A stretch of 64,000 bases of DNA from NCBI RefSeq assembly GCF_016031655.1, contig NZ_JACCHQ010000012.1, positions 37,501-101,500 on the forward strand. Reading direction: 5' to 3'. Shown here piece after piece: positions 42,613-51,424 of this stretch. Position 1 is the stretch's first letter, and each line of letters opens with the position of its first letter. A program made the translations under genes and the position numbers. The stretch comes from Bradyrhizobium glycinis. Its GTDB lineage: Bacteria > Pseudomonadota > Alphaproteobacteria > Rhizobiales > Xanthobacteraceae. The notes under the pieces are model-generated. The model saw only the letters and a program-made list of their open reading frames with translations, was not told the origin of the DNA and did not search any database.

Positions 42613-43443
42613 CTACTTCCCCGTGAACACCGCCTTGCGCTTCTCGATGAAGGCCTGCACCGCCTCCTTGTGGTCGGCGGTCGTGGTGAGGCGGACCAGC
42701 CGTTCGGCTTCGTGGTCGCGCGCGGTTTCGAAGTCGAACAGCAGGGCCTCGTCGAGATTGTCCTTCATGTAGCGCAGCGCGAGGCGCGGGCCTTCGGCGA
42801 GCGATTTGGCCAGCGCGAACGCCTCGGTCTGCAATTTGTCGTCGGGCACGACGCGGTTGACGAGGCCGATCGCTTCGGCGCGCGCCGCATCGACGCGGTC
42901 GCCTGTGAACATCAATTCGCGCGCCCGCGCGGTGCCGACGAGGCGGGTGAGCAGCCAGGCGATGCCGTAATCGCCGCTGAGGGCGATGCGGGCATAGCCG
43001 GTGGCGACGAAGGCCGATTGCGCGACGATGCGGATGTCGCAGGCCAAGGCGATGGCAAGCCCGGCGCCGACCGCCGGGCCGGGGAGCGCAGCGATGGTCG
43101 GCTTGCGCACCGACACCAGCGCGCCGGTGAGCAGCCGCTGCCGCTCCTGCAGATCGGCGACCTTGTCGTCAAAGGACATGTCGAGCTTCGCCTTGTCGCG
43201 ATGCGCGCCCATGCCCTTGACGTTGCCGCCGGCGCAGAACGCTTCGCCCGCGCCGGTGAGCAGCAGCGCGCCGACATCGGGATTCTCGCCGCAGCTGCGG
43301 ATCATCGTGCGCAGCGCCGGCGTCAGCGCATCCGACAGCGAGTTGCGCGCTTCCGGCCGGTTCAGCGTGATGACCGCGACGCGGTCGCGGATGACGCAGA
43401 GGAGCTCACTGGTGCCGGTGTCGATGGTGGTTTCGCTGGTCAT
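42613..43443 (-). CDS. Enoyl-CoA hydratase/isomerase family protein
   Basis: A 276-aa crotonase-fold protein. The oxyanion-hole blocks are LTGAGEAFCAGGNVKGMG (about 61-78) and ALPGPAVGAGLAIALACDIRIVA. The usual GL-P-G block is modified (RIALSGDYGIAWLLTRLVGTARA), in which an Asp takes the position of a catalytic Glu, so enoyl-CoA hydratase proper is not certain. It is the second gene of a unit with the SDR at 43566, across a family B repeat. Fatty or aromatic acyl-CoA chemistry is inferred. Confidence 0.85.
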   Translation of the reverse strand: MTSETTIDTGTSELLCVIRDRVAVITLNRPEARNSLSDALTPALRTMIRSCGENPDVGALLLTGAGEAFCAGGNVKGMGAHRDKAKLDMSFDDKVADLQERQRLLTGALVSVRKPTIAALPGPAVGAGLAIALACDIRIVAQSAFVATGYARIALSGDYGIAWLLTRLVGTARARELMFTGDRVDAARAEAIGLVNRVVPDDKLQTEAFALAKSLAEGPRLALRYMKDNLDEALLFDFETARDHEAERLVRLTTTADHKEAVQAFIEKRKAVFTGK

Positions 43444-43459
43444 GGTTTCTCCCTAGTTC

Positions 43460-43543
43460 GTCATTGCGAGCGAAGCGAAGCAATCCAGGGTCTTTCCGGG
43501 GAGACAGTCTGGATTGCTTCGTCGCTTCGCTCCTCGCAATGAC
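43460..43543. repeat. Intergenic palindromic repeat, family B (copy 2)
   Basis: Bounded by GTCATTGCGAGCGAAGCG and CTCGCAATGAC with GAAGCAATCCAG and CTGGATTGCTTC inside. It lies between the SDR and the enoyl-CoA hydratase genes. Confidence 0.85.
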
Positions 43544-43565
43544 GGGTTGTTGTTGTTGGCTTGCC

Positions 43566-44267
43566 TCAAAACCTCTCCACCCAGGGCCGCAGCTCCAGCT
43601 CCCAGCTCCAGGCGCTGCGCGGCTGCTGCAGCACGTTCCAATAGCTCTGTGCGATCGCATCGGGATCGAGCGTCGAATCCGGTCTATCCGCCGGGTCCGT
43701 CCGCGTCGCGCTCCTGATGCCGCCGTCGATGACGAAATGCGCGACATGGATGCCCTGCGGCGACAATTCGCGCGCCATGCTCTGCGCCAGTCCTCGCAGC
43801 GCGAACTTGCCCATCGCGAAGGGAGCGGACTGCGCATAGCCCTTGACGCTGGCGGAGGCGCCGGTGAACAGGATCGCGCCGTGCTGGTTCGGCAGCATGC
43901 GCTTGGCCGCCTGCTGCGCCACCAGGAAGCCGCCATAGGCGCTGACCGCAATCGCCTGCGCGACGTCGGCCGGGACGAGGTCGACGAACGGCCCGCGCGT
44001 GCGGCCTGAGGCATTGTAGACGACGAGATCGGGCGTGCCGATCTCGCGCTCGACCAGGCCGAACAGCCGCTCGACCTCGTCAGACTCGGCGGCGTTGCAG
44101 GCATAGGCCTTGGCCCCGGTCTCGGTGCAGAGCGCGCCAAGCTTCTCGATCTTGCGTGCGGCGAGCGCGATGCGGATGCCCTGCGCTGCAAGCAGGCGCG
44201 CCAGCGACGCGCTGAGGCCTTCGCCGGCACCGACGATGAGGGCGATCTTGTATTTCGGGTGTTCCAT
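43566..44267 (-). CDS. Short-chain dehydrogenase-fold protein lacking the catalytic Tyr
   Basis: A 233-aa SDR-fold protein. The dinucleotide site VGAGEGLSASLARLL is near the start and NASG replaces the usual NAG. The active-site segment reads GASASVKGYAQSAPFAMGKFALRG: Phe stands where SDRs have the catalytic Tyr, while Lys (PFAMGK) remains. Some proton-relay function may be lost, or a nearby Tyr in GYAQ could substitute. SDRs with FAxGK are known as a divergent class of unclear activity. It sits upstream of an enoyl-CoA hydratase and divergent from an AidB-like dehydrogenase. The 223 bp between them hold no gene I can support. Confidence 0.8.
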   Translation of the reverse strand: MEHPKYKIALIVGAGEGLSASLARLLAAQGIRIALAARKIEKLGALCTETGAKAYACNAAESDEVERLFGLVEREIGTPDLVVYNASGRTRGPFVDLVPADVAQAIAVSAYGGFLVAQQAAKRMLPNQHGAILFTGASASVKGYAQSAPFAMGKFALRGLAQSMARELSPQGIHVAHFVIDGGIRSATRTDPADRPDSTLDPDAIAQSYWNVLQQPRSAWSWELELRPWVERF

Positions 44268-44490
44268 GGCGTGATCTCTCGGAAGAAGGGAGCCGCTGAT
44301 CTATGCATGGTCCGCGCGGACAACCAGCCGGCGTGGCCACAATTCCGCGAGGGCGAAGTGCTCCCTCACGGCGATCATGCCGCCCTGACATTTTGCGGCT
44401 TTATCGCGGTCCGCGACTGGAGCATGATCGACATCATCCAAAGCGGCAAGCGCAAAGAATTGCCGTGGGACGGAAGCGAAGAGGACGATC

Positions 44491-46275
44491 ATGCCCAGAC
44501 CTGTGATAGCGCAGCCAGAAGATGTCGCGGCCGCACCATCCGGCCTGCTGGCGCCCGATACATCAGGCATGAATTTCTACCGCGCCGATCCCGCGCTCAC
44601 GGACCTGCTCCGCATCCATCTGCCGGAGAATCTGTTCCGCCACATCGAGCCGCATCTCGACCGGCTCGGCGAGCTCGCCGGCGGCCATCTTGATGAATGC
44701 GCGCGGCTCGCCGACCGGCACACGCCCATCCTGCACCAGCGCGACAAGTTCGGCCGCGACGTGCAATGGATCGAATATCACCCGGCCTATCGCGAGCTGG
44801 AGAACGCCGCGTTTGGCGAGTTCGGCATTCACGCGCTTTCGATCCGCAAGGGCATCATGGGCTGGCCGGACAAATACCCTGTTGTCGCCAAGCACGCCTT
44901 CACCTTCCTGTTCAACCAGACTGAATTCGGCATGGGCTGTCCGATCAACGTCACCGACGGCTGCGCCAAGCTGCTGGCGAATTTCGGCAGCGAGGCGCTG
45001 AAGGCGAAATATCTGGACGGCCTCACCTCGACGGACATGAGCAAGCTGACCCAGGGCGGCCAGTTCATGACCGAGAAGGAAGGCGGCTCCGACGTCGGCA
45101 TGCTGACCACGTGCGCGGTGCAGGAGGGCGACCATTGGCGCCTCTACGGCGAGAAATGGTTCTGCTCGAATGCCGACGCGAAAGTCGTGATGCTGCTGGC
45201 GCGGCCCGAAGGCGCCGGGCCCGGCACGCGCGGCGTCGGCCTGTTCCTGATGCCGCGCTTCCTCGACAACGGCACGCAGAACCATTACCGGATCGTGCGT
45301 CTCAAGGACAAGCTCGGCACCCGCTCGATGGCTTCTGGCGAGATCAAGCTTGAAGGCGCGATCGCCTACGCCGTCGGCAAGCTCGACCGTGGTTTCGTGC
45401 AGATGGCCGAGATGGTGAACTCCTCGCGGCTCTCCAACGGCGTCAAGTCCACTGCGCTGATGCGCCGCGCCTATCATGACGCGATGACGGTCGCGACCAA
45501 CCGTGTCGTGTTCGGCCAGCGCATCATCGATCTGCCGCTGGGACGGCGGCAGATGCTGAAGATCATGCTGCCGGTGGAGCAGGGCCTGTCGATGAGCTTC
45601 CTCACTGCGGACGCGCTCGACCGTGCCGAGGCCGGCAGCCAGGACGCTGCGGCGCTGCTGCGCATCCTCACCCCGACGCTGAAATTCCGCGCCACGCGCG
45701 ATGCGCGCAAGGTTTGCGGCGATGCGCTCGAGATGCGCGGCGGCATCGGCTATATCGAGGAATTCGCCACCGCCCGCCTGCTGCGCGATGCGCATCTCGG
45801 CTCGGTCTGGGAAGGCACCGGCAACATCGTCGCGATCGATGCGCTCTGCCGCGCAGTGGGCCGCCACGGCGCGGAGTCCGCGCTCGCGGCCGATCTGCAC
45901 GCCCGGCTCGACGACAGCGGCTCGGTGCCGCAGGCCTGGCGCGACAATTTGCGTGATCTCACCGACCGCGCGGTCAGCTTCGCACGTGACGTTGCGGCTA
46001 AGTCCGAGAACGAAGCCGATGCGCGCCGCGCCACCAGCGCGCTCTACCACGTCGCCAGCGCGGTGGCACTCGCCTGGGAATCGCACCGCATCCACGAGAT
46101 GCGCGGCGATGCACGCCGGCTGCTGCTCTCGCGCCTCGTGATCGACCATCGCGTAACGCCGAGTGATCCATTCCGGCTGACGGAAAATGCAGTGCAAGCG
46201 AAGATGGCCGAACTGTTGCTCGGCGATCGCGCAGCCGGCATGAGCAAGGTTGGCGAACTGGTCCTGGCGGCGTAG
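44491..46275 (+). CDS. Acyl-CoA dehydrogenase, AidB-like, 594 aa
   Basis: A large acyl-CoA dehydrogenase-family flavoprotein. After an extra N-terminal region (to about residue 150), it shows MTEKEGGSDVGMLTT (FAD/acyl site), WRLYGEKWFCSNADAKVVMLLARP, and GGIGYIEEFATARLLRDAHLGSVWEGTGNIVAIDALCRA. The last stretch keeps the catalytic Glu in WEGTGN. The size and layout resemble E. coli AidB, which protects DNA from alkylation, and fatty acyl-CoA dehydrogenases of the same clade. It starts an operon that continues with an alcohol dehydrogenase; the upstream divergent gene is an SDR-like protein. Confidence 0.85.
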   Translation: MPRPVIAQPEDVAAAPSGLLAPDTSGMNFYRADPALTDLLRIHLPENLFRHIEPHLDRLGELAGGHLDECARLADRHTPILHQRDKFGRDVQWIEYHPAYRELENAAFGEFGIHALSIRKGIMGWPDKYPVVAKHAFTFLFNQTEFGMGCPINVTDGCAKLLANFGSEALKAKYLDGLTSTDMSKLTQGGQFMTEKEGGSDVGMLTTCAVQEGDHWRLYGEKWFCSNADAKVVMLLARPEGAGPGTRGVGLFLMPRFLDNGTQNHYRIVRLKDKLGTRSMASGEIKLEGAIAYAVGKLDRGFVQMAEMVNSSRLSNGVKSTALMRRAYHDAMTVATNRVVFGQRIIDLPLGRRQMLKIMLPVEQGLSMSFLTADALDRAEAGSQDAAALLRILTPTLKFRATRDARKVCGDALEMRGGIGYIEEFATARLLRDAHLGSVWEGTGNIVAIDALCRAVGRHGAESALAADLHARLDDSGSVPQAWRDNLRDLTDRAVSFARDVAAKSENEADARRATSALYHVASAVALAWESHRIHEMRGDARRLLLSRLVIDHRVTPSDPFRLTENAVQAKMAELLLGDRAAGMSKVGELVLAA

Positions 46276-46284
46276 GCTTTCTTT

Positions 46285-46307
46285 CACCTCTCCCTTGGGG
46301 AGAGGTG
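46285..46307 (+). repeat. Small CACCTCTCCC hairpin (fragment of family D)
   Basis: CACCTCTCCC pairs with GGGGAGAGGTG over a two-base loop, just after the AidB-like stop. It resembles the ends of the family D elements and may act as a weak terminator or mRNA end. Confidence 0.5.
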
Positions 46308-46362
46308 AAGAACCGCCGCACGAGCAACATACAACGAACCAACAATAACCGAGGAAACACCG

Positions 46363-47451
46363 ATGAAGGCCGCCGTCCTCTATGAAGTCAACCAGCCGCT
46401 CGTCATCGAGGACATCAGCCTGCCGAAGCCGGGACCGCGCGAGGTGCTGATCCGCACCGCCGTTGCCGGCCTCTGCCACTCCGATCTGCATTTCATGGAA
46501 GGGCTCTATCCGCATCCGCTGCCTGCAGTGCTAGGGCACGAATCCGCCGGCGTGGTCGAGCAGGTCGGCTCCGATGTTACCTATGTGAAGCCGGGCGACC
46601 ACGTCGTCACGTGTCTCTCCGTCTTCTGCGGCACCTGTGACAATTGCACAACCGGCCGCACCGTGCTCTGCACTGACGCGACGGTGAAAATGCTGCCGGG
46701 CGTCTCCAACCGCATGCAATGGTCGAAGCCGGAGAAGCTGCACCAGTTCCTCAATCTCTCCTCCTTCGCCGAGCAGATGCTGGTGCACGAAAACGCCATC
46801 GTGAAGATCCGCAAGGACATGCCGCTCGATCTCGCCGCCCTGATCGGCTGCGGCGTCATCACCGGCTATGGCGCGGTGGTGAACACGGCGAAGGTGACGG
46901 CCGGCGAGACCGTGGCCGTGATCGGCTGCGGTGGCGTCGGGATGGCCGCGATCAACGGCGCGCAGATCGCCGGCGCCGGCCGTATCATCGCCATCGACAC
47001 CAATCCCGCAAAACTCCAGCTCGCGACCAAGCTGGGCGCGACCGACATCATCAATCCGGCCGACGGCGACGTCGTGAAGCAGGTCCGCGATCTCACCAAT
47101 GGCGGCGTGCACCATTCCTTCGAGGTGCTCGGCCGCAAGGAGACGGCCGAGCAGGCTTTTGCGATGCTCGCCTCCGGCGGCACAGCCACCATCGTCGGCA
47201 TGATCCCGTTCGGTCAGAAGATCGAGCTGCACGGCTTCGACTTCCTGCGCGAGCGCAAGATCCAGGGCTCCTCGATGGGTTCGAACCATTTCCGCGTGGA
47301 CATGCCGCGCCTCGTCGATTTCTACCTGCGCGGCCGGTTGCATCTTGAAGACTGGATTTCGGCCAAGCTGAAGCTAGACGAGATCAACGAGGGCTTTGCC
47401 AACATGAAAGCCGGCAAGACGCTGCGCAGCGTGATCGTATTCGACAGTTGA
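46363..47451 (+). CDS. Zinc-dependent alcohol dehydrogenase (medium-chain)
   Basis: A 362-aa medium-chain dehydrogenase. The catalytic zinc ligands Cys38 (GLCHSD) and His59 with Glu60 (GHES) are present, and the structural zinc uses Cys89, Cys92, Cys95 and Cys103 (FCGTCDNCTTGRTVLC). The cofactor site is GCGGVGMAAINGAQIAGA. The sequence layout is of the class III/AdhB-like type. It would interconvert an alcohol and an aldehyde with NAD(H). GAGGAAA is the ribosome site; it is 88 bp after the AidB-like dehydrogenase and is probably co-transcribed. Confidence 0.88.
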   Translation: MKAAVLYEVNQPLVIEDISLPKPGPREVLIRTAVAGLCHSDLHFMEGLYPHPLPAVLGHESAGVVEQVGSDVTYVKPGDHVVTCLSVFCGTCDNCTTGRTVLCTDATVKMLPGVSNRMQWSKPEKLHQFLNLSSFAEQMLVHENAIVKIRKDMPLDLAALIGCGVITGYGAVVNTAKVTAGETVAVIGCGGVGMAAINGAQIAGAGRIIAIDTNPAKLQLATKLGATDIINPADGDVVKQVRDLTNGGVHHSFEVLGRKETAEQAFAMLASGGTATIVGMIPFGQKIELHGFDFLRERKIQGSSMGSNHFRVDMPRLVDFYLRGRLHLEDWISAKLKLDEINEGFANMKAGKTLRSVIVFDS

Positions 47452-47464
47452 GCGATTTACCTTC

Positions 47465-47550
47465 GTCATTGCGAGCGAAGCGAAGCAATCCAGAACTGTT
47501 TCCGCGGATGCAGTCTGGATTGCTTCGTCGCAAGAGCTCCTCGCAATGAC
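47465..47550. repeat. Intergenic palindromic repeat, family B (copy 3)
   Basis: Bounded by GTCATTGCGAGCGAAGCG and CTCGCAATGAC with GAAGCAATCCAG and CTGGATTGCTTC. It lies between convergent alcohol dehydrogenase and amidase genes. Confidence 0.85.
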
Positions 47551-47559
47551 GAAGGACCG

Positions 47560-49032
47560 CTAGTTATCGAACATCTTCGGCGGCACGAAGCCGCCGAACT
47601 CGCGCTCGATCAGCTCGGCGAGCTTGAGCGGCGTCCTGTCTTCGAGGAAGGGACCGACGATCTGAACGCCGACCGGCAGGCCGTCCTTCGACAGGCCGAG
47701 CGGGATCGCCGTGGCCGGCAAACCCGGAAGCGTTGCGATGCCGGGCCAGGCGAGTTGGTCCGGATAGACATGGTCTTTGCCGTCGATGTTGATCCGCCGC
47801 TTTTCCTGTTCCGGCGAATGATCATGCGGATAGGCCGGGGTCGGCATGATCGGGCAGATCACCGCATCGAACGTCCTGAACAATTGCCGCCATTGCGCGC
47901 GCAGCCCGGCGCGCGCGCCCTCGTCGAACACCCAGGCCTGATGGGTGCTGGTCATGCCGCGCAGCCGCTCCGCGGCGAGGCTCGTGTCGTCGGGCGAGAG
48001 CTGCGCTGCGCCGGCACGGGCACCGGAGAGAATGTCGGGCGGAAAGAACGCGCCGAGAAAGCTCATCAGCATGCGCATGTAGAGACGCGAGCCCTCGCGG
48101 AAGTCCGGAAACAGCGGGCTTTCGCGCATGACGCTCGCGCCGAGGCTCGTCAGTTGCCCGGCCAGCTTCTCGATCGCGCCGCGAATCTCGGCATTGGCCG
48201 GCAGCAACGGATGGCTGTCGATCACCAGCAGGCGGAAATCCTTCAGCCTGACGTGGCGTGCGTCGGGCAGCGCGAGCTTGTATCCGACGCCGAGGTCCAG
48301 CGGATCGGGGCCGGCCAGCACGTCCAGCAGCAGGGTCAGATCTGCGGCACTGCGGGCCATCGGTCCGATCACCGCCATGTCGCGCTCCATCGGGATCGCA
48401 GGGAATGGTGGCGGCGTATGGCCGCGGGTCGGACATAGATTGTAGGTCGGCTTGTGCGCGTAGACCCCGCAATGGAACGCCGGCACGCGCAGCGAACCGC
48501 CAATGTCGGATCCGAGAGACAACGGGCCGTAGCCGGCCGCGAGCGCTGCCGAGGAGCCGCCCGACGAGCCGCCGGGTGTGCGGCCTAGGTCGTACGGATT
48601 GTTCGTCGTGCCGTAGATGTCGTTGTAGCTCTGCCAGTCACCCAGCCCCACCGGAACGTTGGTCTTCCCGAGAATGACGCCGCCGGCGTTCTTGACTCGG
48701 CTGATCGAGAGCGCATCCTCCGCCGGCTTGAAATCTTTCTGCGGGAGCCAGCCCCAGGTCGTCGGCAGGCCGGCGACGTTGTAGGATTCCTTCACCGTGA
48801 CCGGCAGGCCAAGCAAGGGCTTGCGCTCGCCGCGTGCCAAAGCGGCGTCCGCATCGCGCGCTGCTTGAAGCGCGCGGTCGAAATCGCGCACGCAGATCGC
48901 GTTGACCTTGCCGTCGTGCCGCTCGATGCGGTCGATCGCATCCTGCGTGAGCTCGACTGCGGAGACCTTCTTCGCGGTCAATGCGGCGGACAGCTCCACT
49001 GCGCTCTTGAAACTCCATTCCGACCTTGCCAC
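47560..49032 (-). CDS. Amidase (amidase-signature family)
   Basis: A 490-aa amidohydrolase. The triad is Lys81 in LPVTVKESYN, Ser156 in TPGGSSGGSS and Ser180 in GSDIGGSLRVP. Start is GTG with AGGAG 7 nt upstream. Unlike the amidase at 28024 it has no small partner next to it and lacks an associated transporter; the C-terminal half (IPLGLSKDGLPVGVQIVGP) is of the general amidase type. Substrate not readable. It stands alone between the mbfA gene and the zinc dehydrogenase. Confidence 0.88.
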   Translation of the reverse strand: MARSEWSFKSAVELSAALTAKKVSAVELTQDAIDRIERHDGKVNAICVRDFDRALQAARDADAALARGERKPLLGLPVTVKESYNVAGLPTTWGWLPQKDFKPAEDALSISRVKNAGGVILGKTNVPVGLGDWQSYNDIYGTTNNPYDLGRTPGGSSGGSSAALAAGYGPLSLGSDIGGSLRVPAFHCGVYAHKPTYNLCPTRGHTPPPFPAIPMERDMAVIGPMARSAADLTLLLDVLAGPDPLDLGVGYKLALPDARHVRLKDFRLLVIDSHPLLPANAEIRGAIEKLAGQLTSLGASVMRESPLFPDFREGSRLYMRMLMSFLGAFFPPDILSGARAGAAQLSPDDTSLAAERLRGMTSTHQAWVFDEGARAGLRAQWRQLFRTFDAVICPIMPTPAYPHDHSPEQEKRRINIDGKDHVYPDQLAWPGIATLPGLPATAIPLGLSKDGLPVGVQIVGPFLEDRTPLKLAELIEREFGGFVPPKMFDN

Positions 49033-49132
49033 GTCGCTTCTCCTGTTCTTGTTGTCGAAGAATGATGCGCAGTTTGGCCGAATGCTGCAACGGCTGTTTG
49101 ATCGCGATTGATATTCTGGCGGGACGGAACGT

Positions 49133-50104
49133 CTACGCCGCCCCGATCACGATCCCCACCGCCAGCACAATGGCGCCGCCGAGCACGATCTGGAACACGG
49201 CCTGGAGGAACGGCGTGTCCATGTAGCGCGAGCGGATGAAGGCGATCGCCCACAATTCGAAGAACACGACGACGCAGGCGATCACCGTCGCGATCCAGAA
49301 TGCGTTGGCCCAGCTATCGGGCACCAGATAAGGCGCGGTGTGGCCGAGCCCGCCGAGCGTCGTCATCGCGCCGCAAGTGACGCCGCGCAGCCAGGGCGAG
49401 CCGCGCCCGGTCAGCGAACCGTCGTCGGACAAAGCTTCCGCAAACCCCATGCTGATGCCGGCGCCGATCGAGGCGGCGAGGCCGACCAGGAATGTCTGCC
49501 AGTTCTGGTGCGTGGCGAAGGCGGCCGCGAACAGCGGTGCCAGCGTCGAGACCGAGCCGTCCATCAGGCCGGCGAGACCCGGCTGCACATATTGCAGCAC
49601 GAACATGCGGCGCCGGGTGCGGTCTTCCTCGGCGCGCACGTCGGGCTTCAGGATCTCGTCGGTCAATCGGGCTGCGGTGTGCTCGTGGCTCTTCTCGGCC
49701 TCGGCGAGATCGCCGAGCAGCCGGCGCACGTTGACGTCCTCGGCCTGCTCGGCGGCTTTGGCGTAGAAGCGCTCGGCCTCGAGCTCCATGGTCTCGACTT
49801 CCCGGCGGATCGTATCGAGCGGCAGGTTCTTGGTCAGCCAGATCGGGCGGCGGCGCAGGAAGCCCTTGACGTCCTCGCGGCGGATCGGCGGCAGATGCTG
49901 CCCGAAGCGCTGCTCGTACATTTCGAGCAGCATGTGACGATGGCCGCGCTCCTCCTCGGCCATCTGCTCGAACAGCTTGGCCGAGTCGGGATAGCGTTCC
50001 TTCAGGTCCTCGGCGAAAGTCATGTAGATACGGCTGTCCTCCTCCTCGGAGGAGATCGCGACCGCCAGCACCTCGCGCTCGGTCAGATCGGCAAAATTCT
50101 TCAC
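49133..50104 (-). CDS. mbfA: Membrane-bound ferritin / iron exporter MbfA
   Basis: A 323-aa protein in two parts. Residues about 1-160 form a ferritin-like four-helix domain with iron ligands in SSEEEDSRIY, AEEERGHRHML, ETMELEAERFY and AEAEKSHEHT. The C-terminal half is a VIT1-type membrane domain (LAGLMDGSVSTLAPLFAAAFAT onward, about five helices). In Bradyrhizobium MbfA exports iron and is repressed by Irr under low iron. I choose the GTG start at 50104 (AGGG upstream), not the TTG at 50122, because the ICE and promoter directly upstream leave too little leader for the latter. It protects against iron overload and H2O2. Confidence 0.9.
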   Translation of the reverse strand: MKNFADLTEREVLAVAISSEEEDSRIYMTFAEDLKERYPDSAKLFEQMAEEERGHRHMLLEMYEQRFGQHLPPIRREDVKGFLRRRPIWLTKNLPLDTIRREVETMELEAERFYAKAAEQAEDVNVRRLLGDLAEAEKSHEHTAARLTDEILKPDVRAEEDRTRRRMFVLQYVQPGLAGLMDGSVSTLAPLFAAAFATHQNWQTFLVGLAASIGAGISMGFAEALSDDGSLTGRGSPWLRGVTCGAMTTLGGLGHTAPYLVPDSWANAFWIATVIACVVVFFELWAIAFIRSRYMDTPFLQAVFQIVLGGAIVLAVGIVIGAA

Positions 50105-50124
50105 AGCAGCCCTGGCTTCCAAAA

Positions 50125-50141
50125 TTTAGAACGGTTCTAAA
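50125..50141. promoter_or_regulatory. ICE-like palindrome for Irr control of mbfA
   Basis: TTTAGAAC-G-GTTCTAAA is a perfect 17-bp palindrome agreeing with the rhizobial iron control element. It covers the expected transcription start of mbfA, as expected of a repressing Irr site. Confidence 0.85.
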
Positions 50142-50169
50142 CTATAGGAGGCTGCGGGTTCCGGGTCAA
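50141..50169 (-). promoter_or_regulatory. Sigma-70-type promoter of mbfA
   Basis: On the minus strand TTGACC (50169 to 50164) is followed by 17 nt and TATAGT (50146 to 50141). Spacing is optimal. The -10 end overlaps the ICE by one base and the start site falls inside it. Confidence 0.7.
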
Positions 50170-50170
50170 A

Positions 50171-51319
50171 TCAAGCTGTGCGCGCCTTTGCCAGGAAGTT
50201 GAGCAGCAACCGACTTACCTCTCCCGGCTGCTCCTGCTGCACCCAATGGCCGGCGCCGTCGACGAGATGGCAGCCGAGCATCTTCGTGCACGCGCTGCGC
50301 TGCATCGTCTCGAATACGCCCGGCCGCTGATAAGTGCCCCAATCCTGCTTGCCCGAAATGAAGCAGGAAGGCACGTCGATGCTGCGGCCGGCAAACAATT
50401 GCAGCTCGCTGTTGAAGGCCCCCGACGTGCCGCAGCGATACCATTGCAGCCCGCCCTGAAATCCGGTGCGGCCATATTCGGCGCTGTAGTAGGCGAGCTC
50501 GCGGTCTGGCAGCCATTGATTGGCGGCAATCGCGGCCGGCGAGGGCATTTCCTTCGCGACCGTCTCGGCCATGGTCTCGTGCAAGTCCATCACGTAATAG
50601 GTCGGCAGCTTCGCCAGCTCCTGCGCCGACCATGCCTGCAGCGGATAGGGCTTGTTGTCGGTCCAGTCCGCGCTCTTGTGATGATAATAGGCGCGCAGGA
50701 AATCATGCACGCCCTGTGGTGCCTGCTGCATGTGGGCATTGGCTTCCCGTGTCGAATAGTACCATTGATAGTGCTTGCGTGGCCGCGGCAGCGCGGCGAG
50801 CTCGCGATGCACGGGGTCTTCCACCGCGGGCTTTGCCGGATTGTCGACAGTGCCGAACGGCAGCGCCGGCGGACCGCCGAACGGCGCGCTCATCATCGTC
50901 ACCGAACGAAACACGTCGGGCCGGATCAAGGCGCACCAGGCTGCGACCGGGCTGCCGAAATCGTGCCCGACCACATCGACCTGCCTGTAGCCGAACGCCG
51001 ACACCAGGCCGAGCGCATCGCGCACGAGATTGAACAGCGAGAACGGCGCGAGAGGGCCGTCATAGTCCGCGCTCCATCCCGTGGTGCGCCCGTAGCCACG
51101 CTGGTCCGGTGCGATCACGTGGTAGCCGGCCGCGCCAAGCGCCGGCATCACCTTGCGCCAGGAGAAGGCGAGTTCGGGAAAGCCGTGCAGCAAGAGGATG
51201 CAGGGCCGTCCCTTGGTCTCGAAACCGGCCTCCAGCACATGCATCCGCAAGCCGTTGACGCCGTCGATGGTGCGCGAGCGGATGCCGGCGGGCAGGGGAA
51301 TGTCGGGGAGTGCGGTCAT
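50171..51319 (-). CDS. Epoxide hydrolase-like alpha/beta hydrolase
   Basis: A 382-aa alpha/beta hydrolase. LLLHGFPELAFSWRKVMPALGAAGYHVIAPDQRGYGRT is the epoxide-hydrolase/haloalkane-dehalogenase signature with HGFPE oxyanion block; the nucleophile elbow is VVGHDFGS, so Asp is the nucleophile. The catalytic His is in DGAGHWVQQEQP. Start ATG with GGAGG 5 nt before it (a TTG just upstream is not preferred). It would open an epoxide or dehalogenate a substrate. It lies upstream of mbfA on the same strand but mbfA has its own promoter. Confidence 0.85.
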   Translation of the reverse strand: MTALPDIPLPAGIRSRTIDGVNGLRMHVLEAGFETKGRPCILLLHGFPELAFSWRKVMPALGAAGYHVIAPDQRGYGRTTGWSADYDGPLAPFSLFNLVRDALGLVSAFGYRQVDVVGHDFGSPVAAWCALIRPDVFRSVTMMSAPFGGPPALPFGTVDNPAKPAVEDPVHRELAALPRPRKHYQWYYSTREANAHMQQAPQGVHDFLRAYYHHKSADWTDNKPYPLQAWSAQELAKLPTYYVMDLHETMAETVAKEMPSPAAIAANQWLPDRELAYYSAEYGRTGFQGGLQWYRCGTSGAFNSELQLFAGRSIDVPSCFISGKQDWGTYQRPGVFETMQRSACTKMLGCHLVDGAGHWVQQEQPGEVSRLLLNFLAKARTA

Positions 51320-51345
51320 CAATTCCTCCGTCGTAGGGGTCTCTT

Positions 51346-51420
51346 ACCCTCCCCTGGAGGGGGAGGGTCGATCGCGCGAAGCGCGAGCGGGGTGGGGTGA
51401 TCTCTCAACACGGGCAGTGG
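51346..51420. repeat. Intergenic palindromic repeat, family E (copy 2)
   Basis: Shows CCCTCCCCTGGAGGGGGAGGGTCGATCGCGCGAAGCGCG and GGGGTGGGGTGATCTC, matching the left half of the element at 9304. It lies upstream of the epoxide hydrolase gene. Confidence 0.65.
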
Positions 51421-51424
51421 AATC

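Noticed and set aside
44259..44693. 144-aa ORF before the AidB-like gene
   Set aside because: Overlaps the dehydrogenase start in another frame, and no ribosome site or family resemblance is visible.
50105..50122. TTG start for mbfA at 50122
   Set aside because: It lies only 2 bp from the ICE and about 12 nt from the predicted transcription start; the GTG at 50104 matches the expected N-terminus better.
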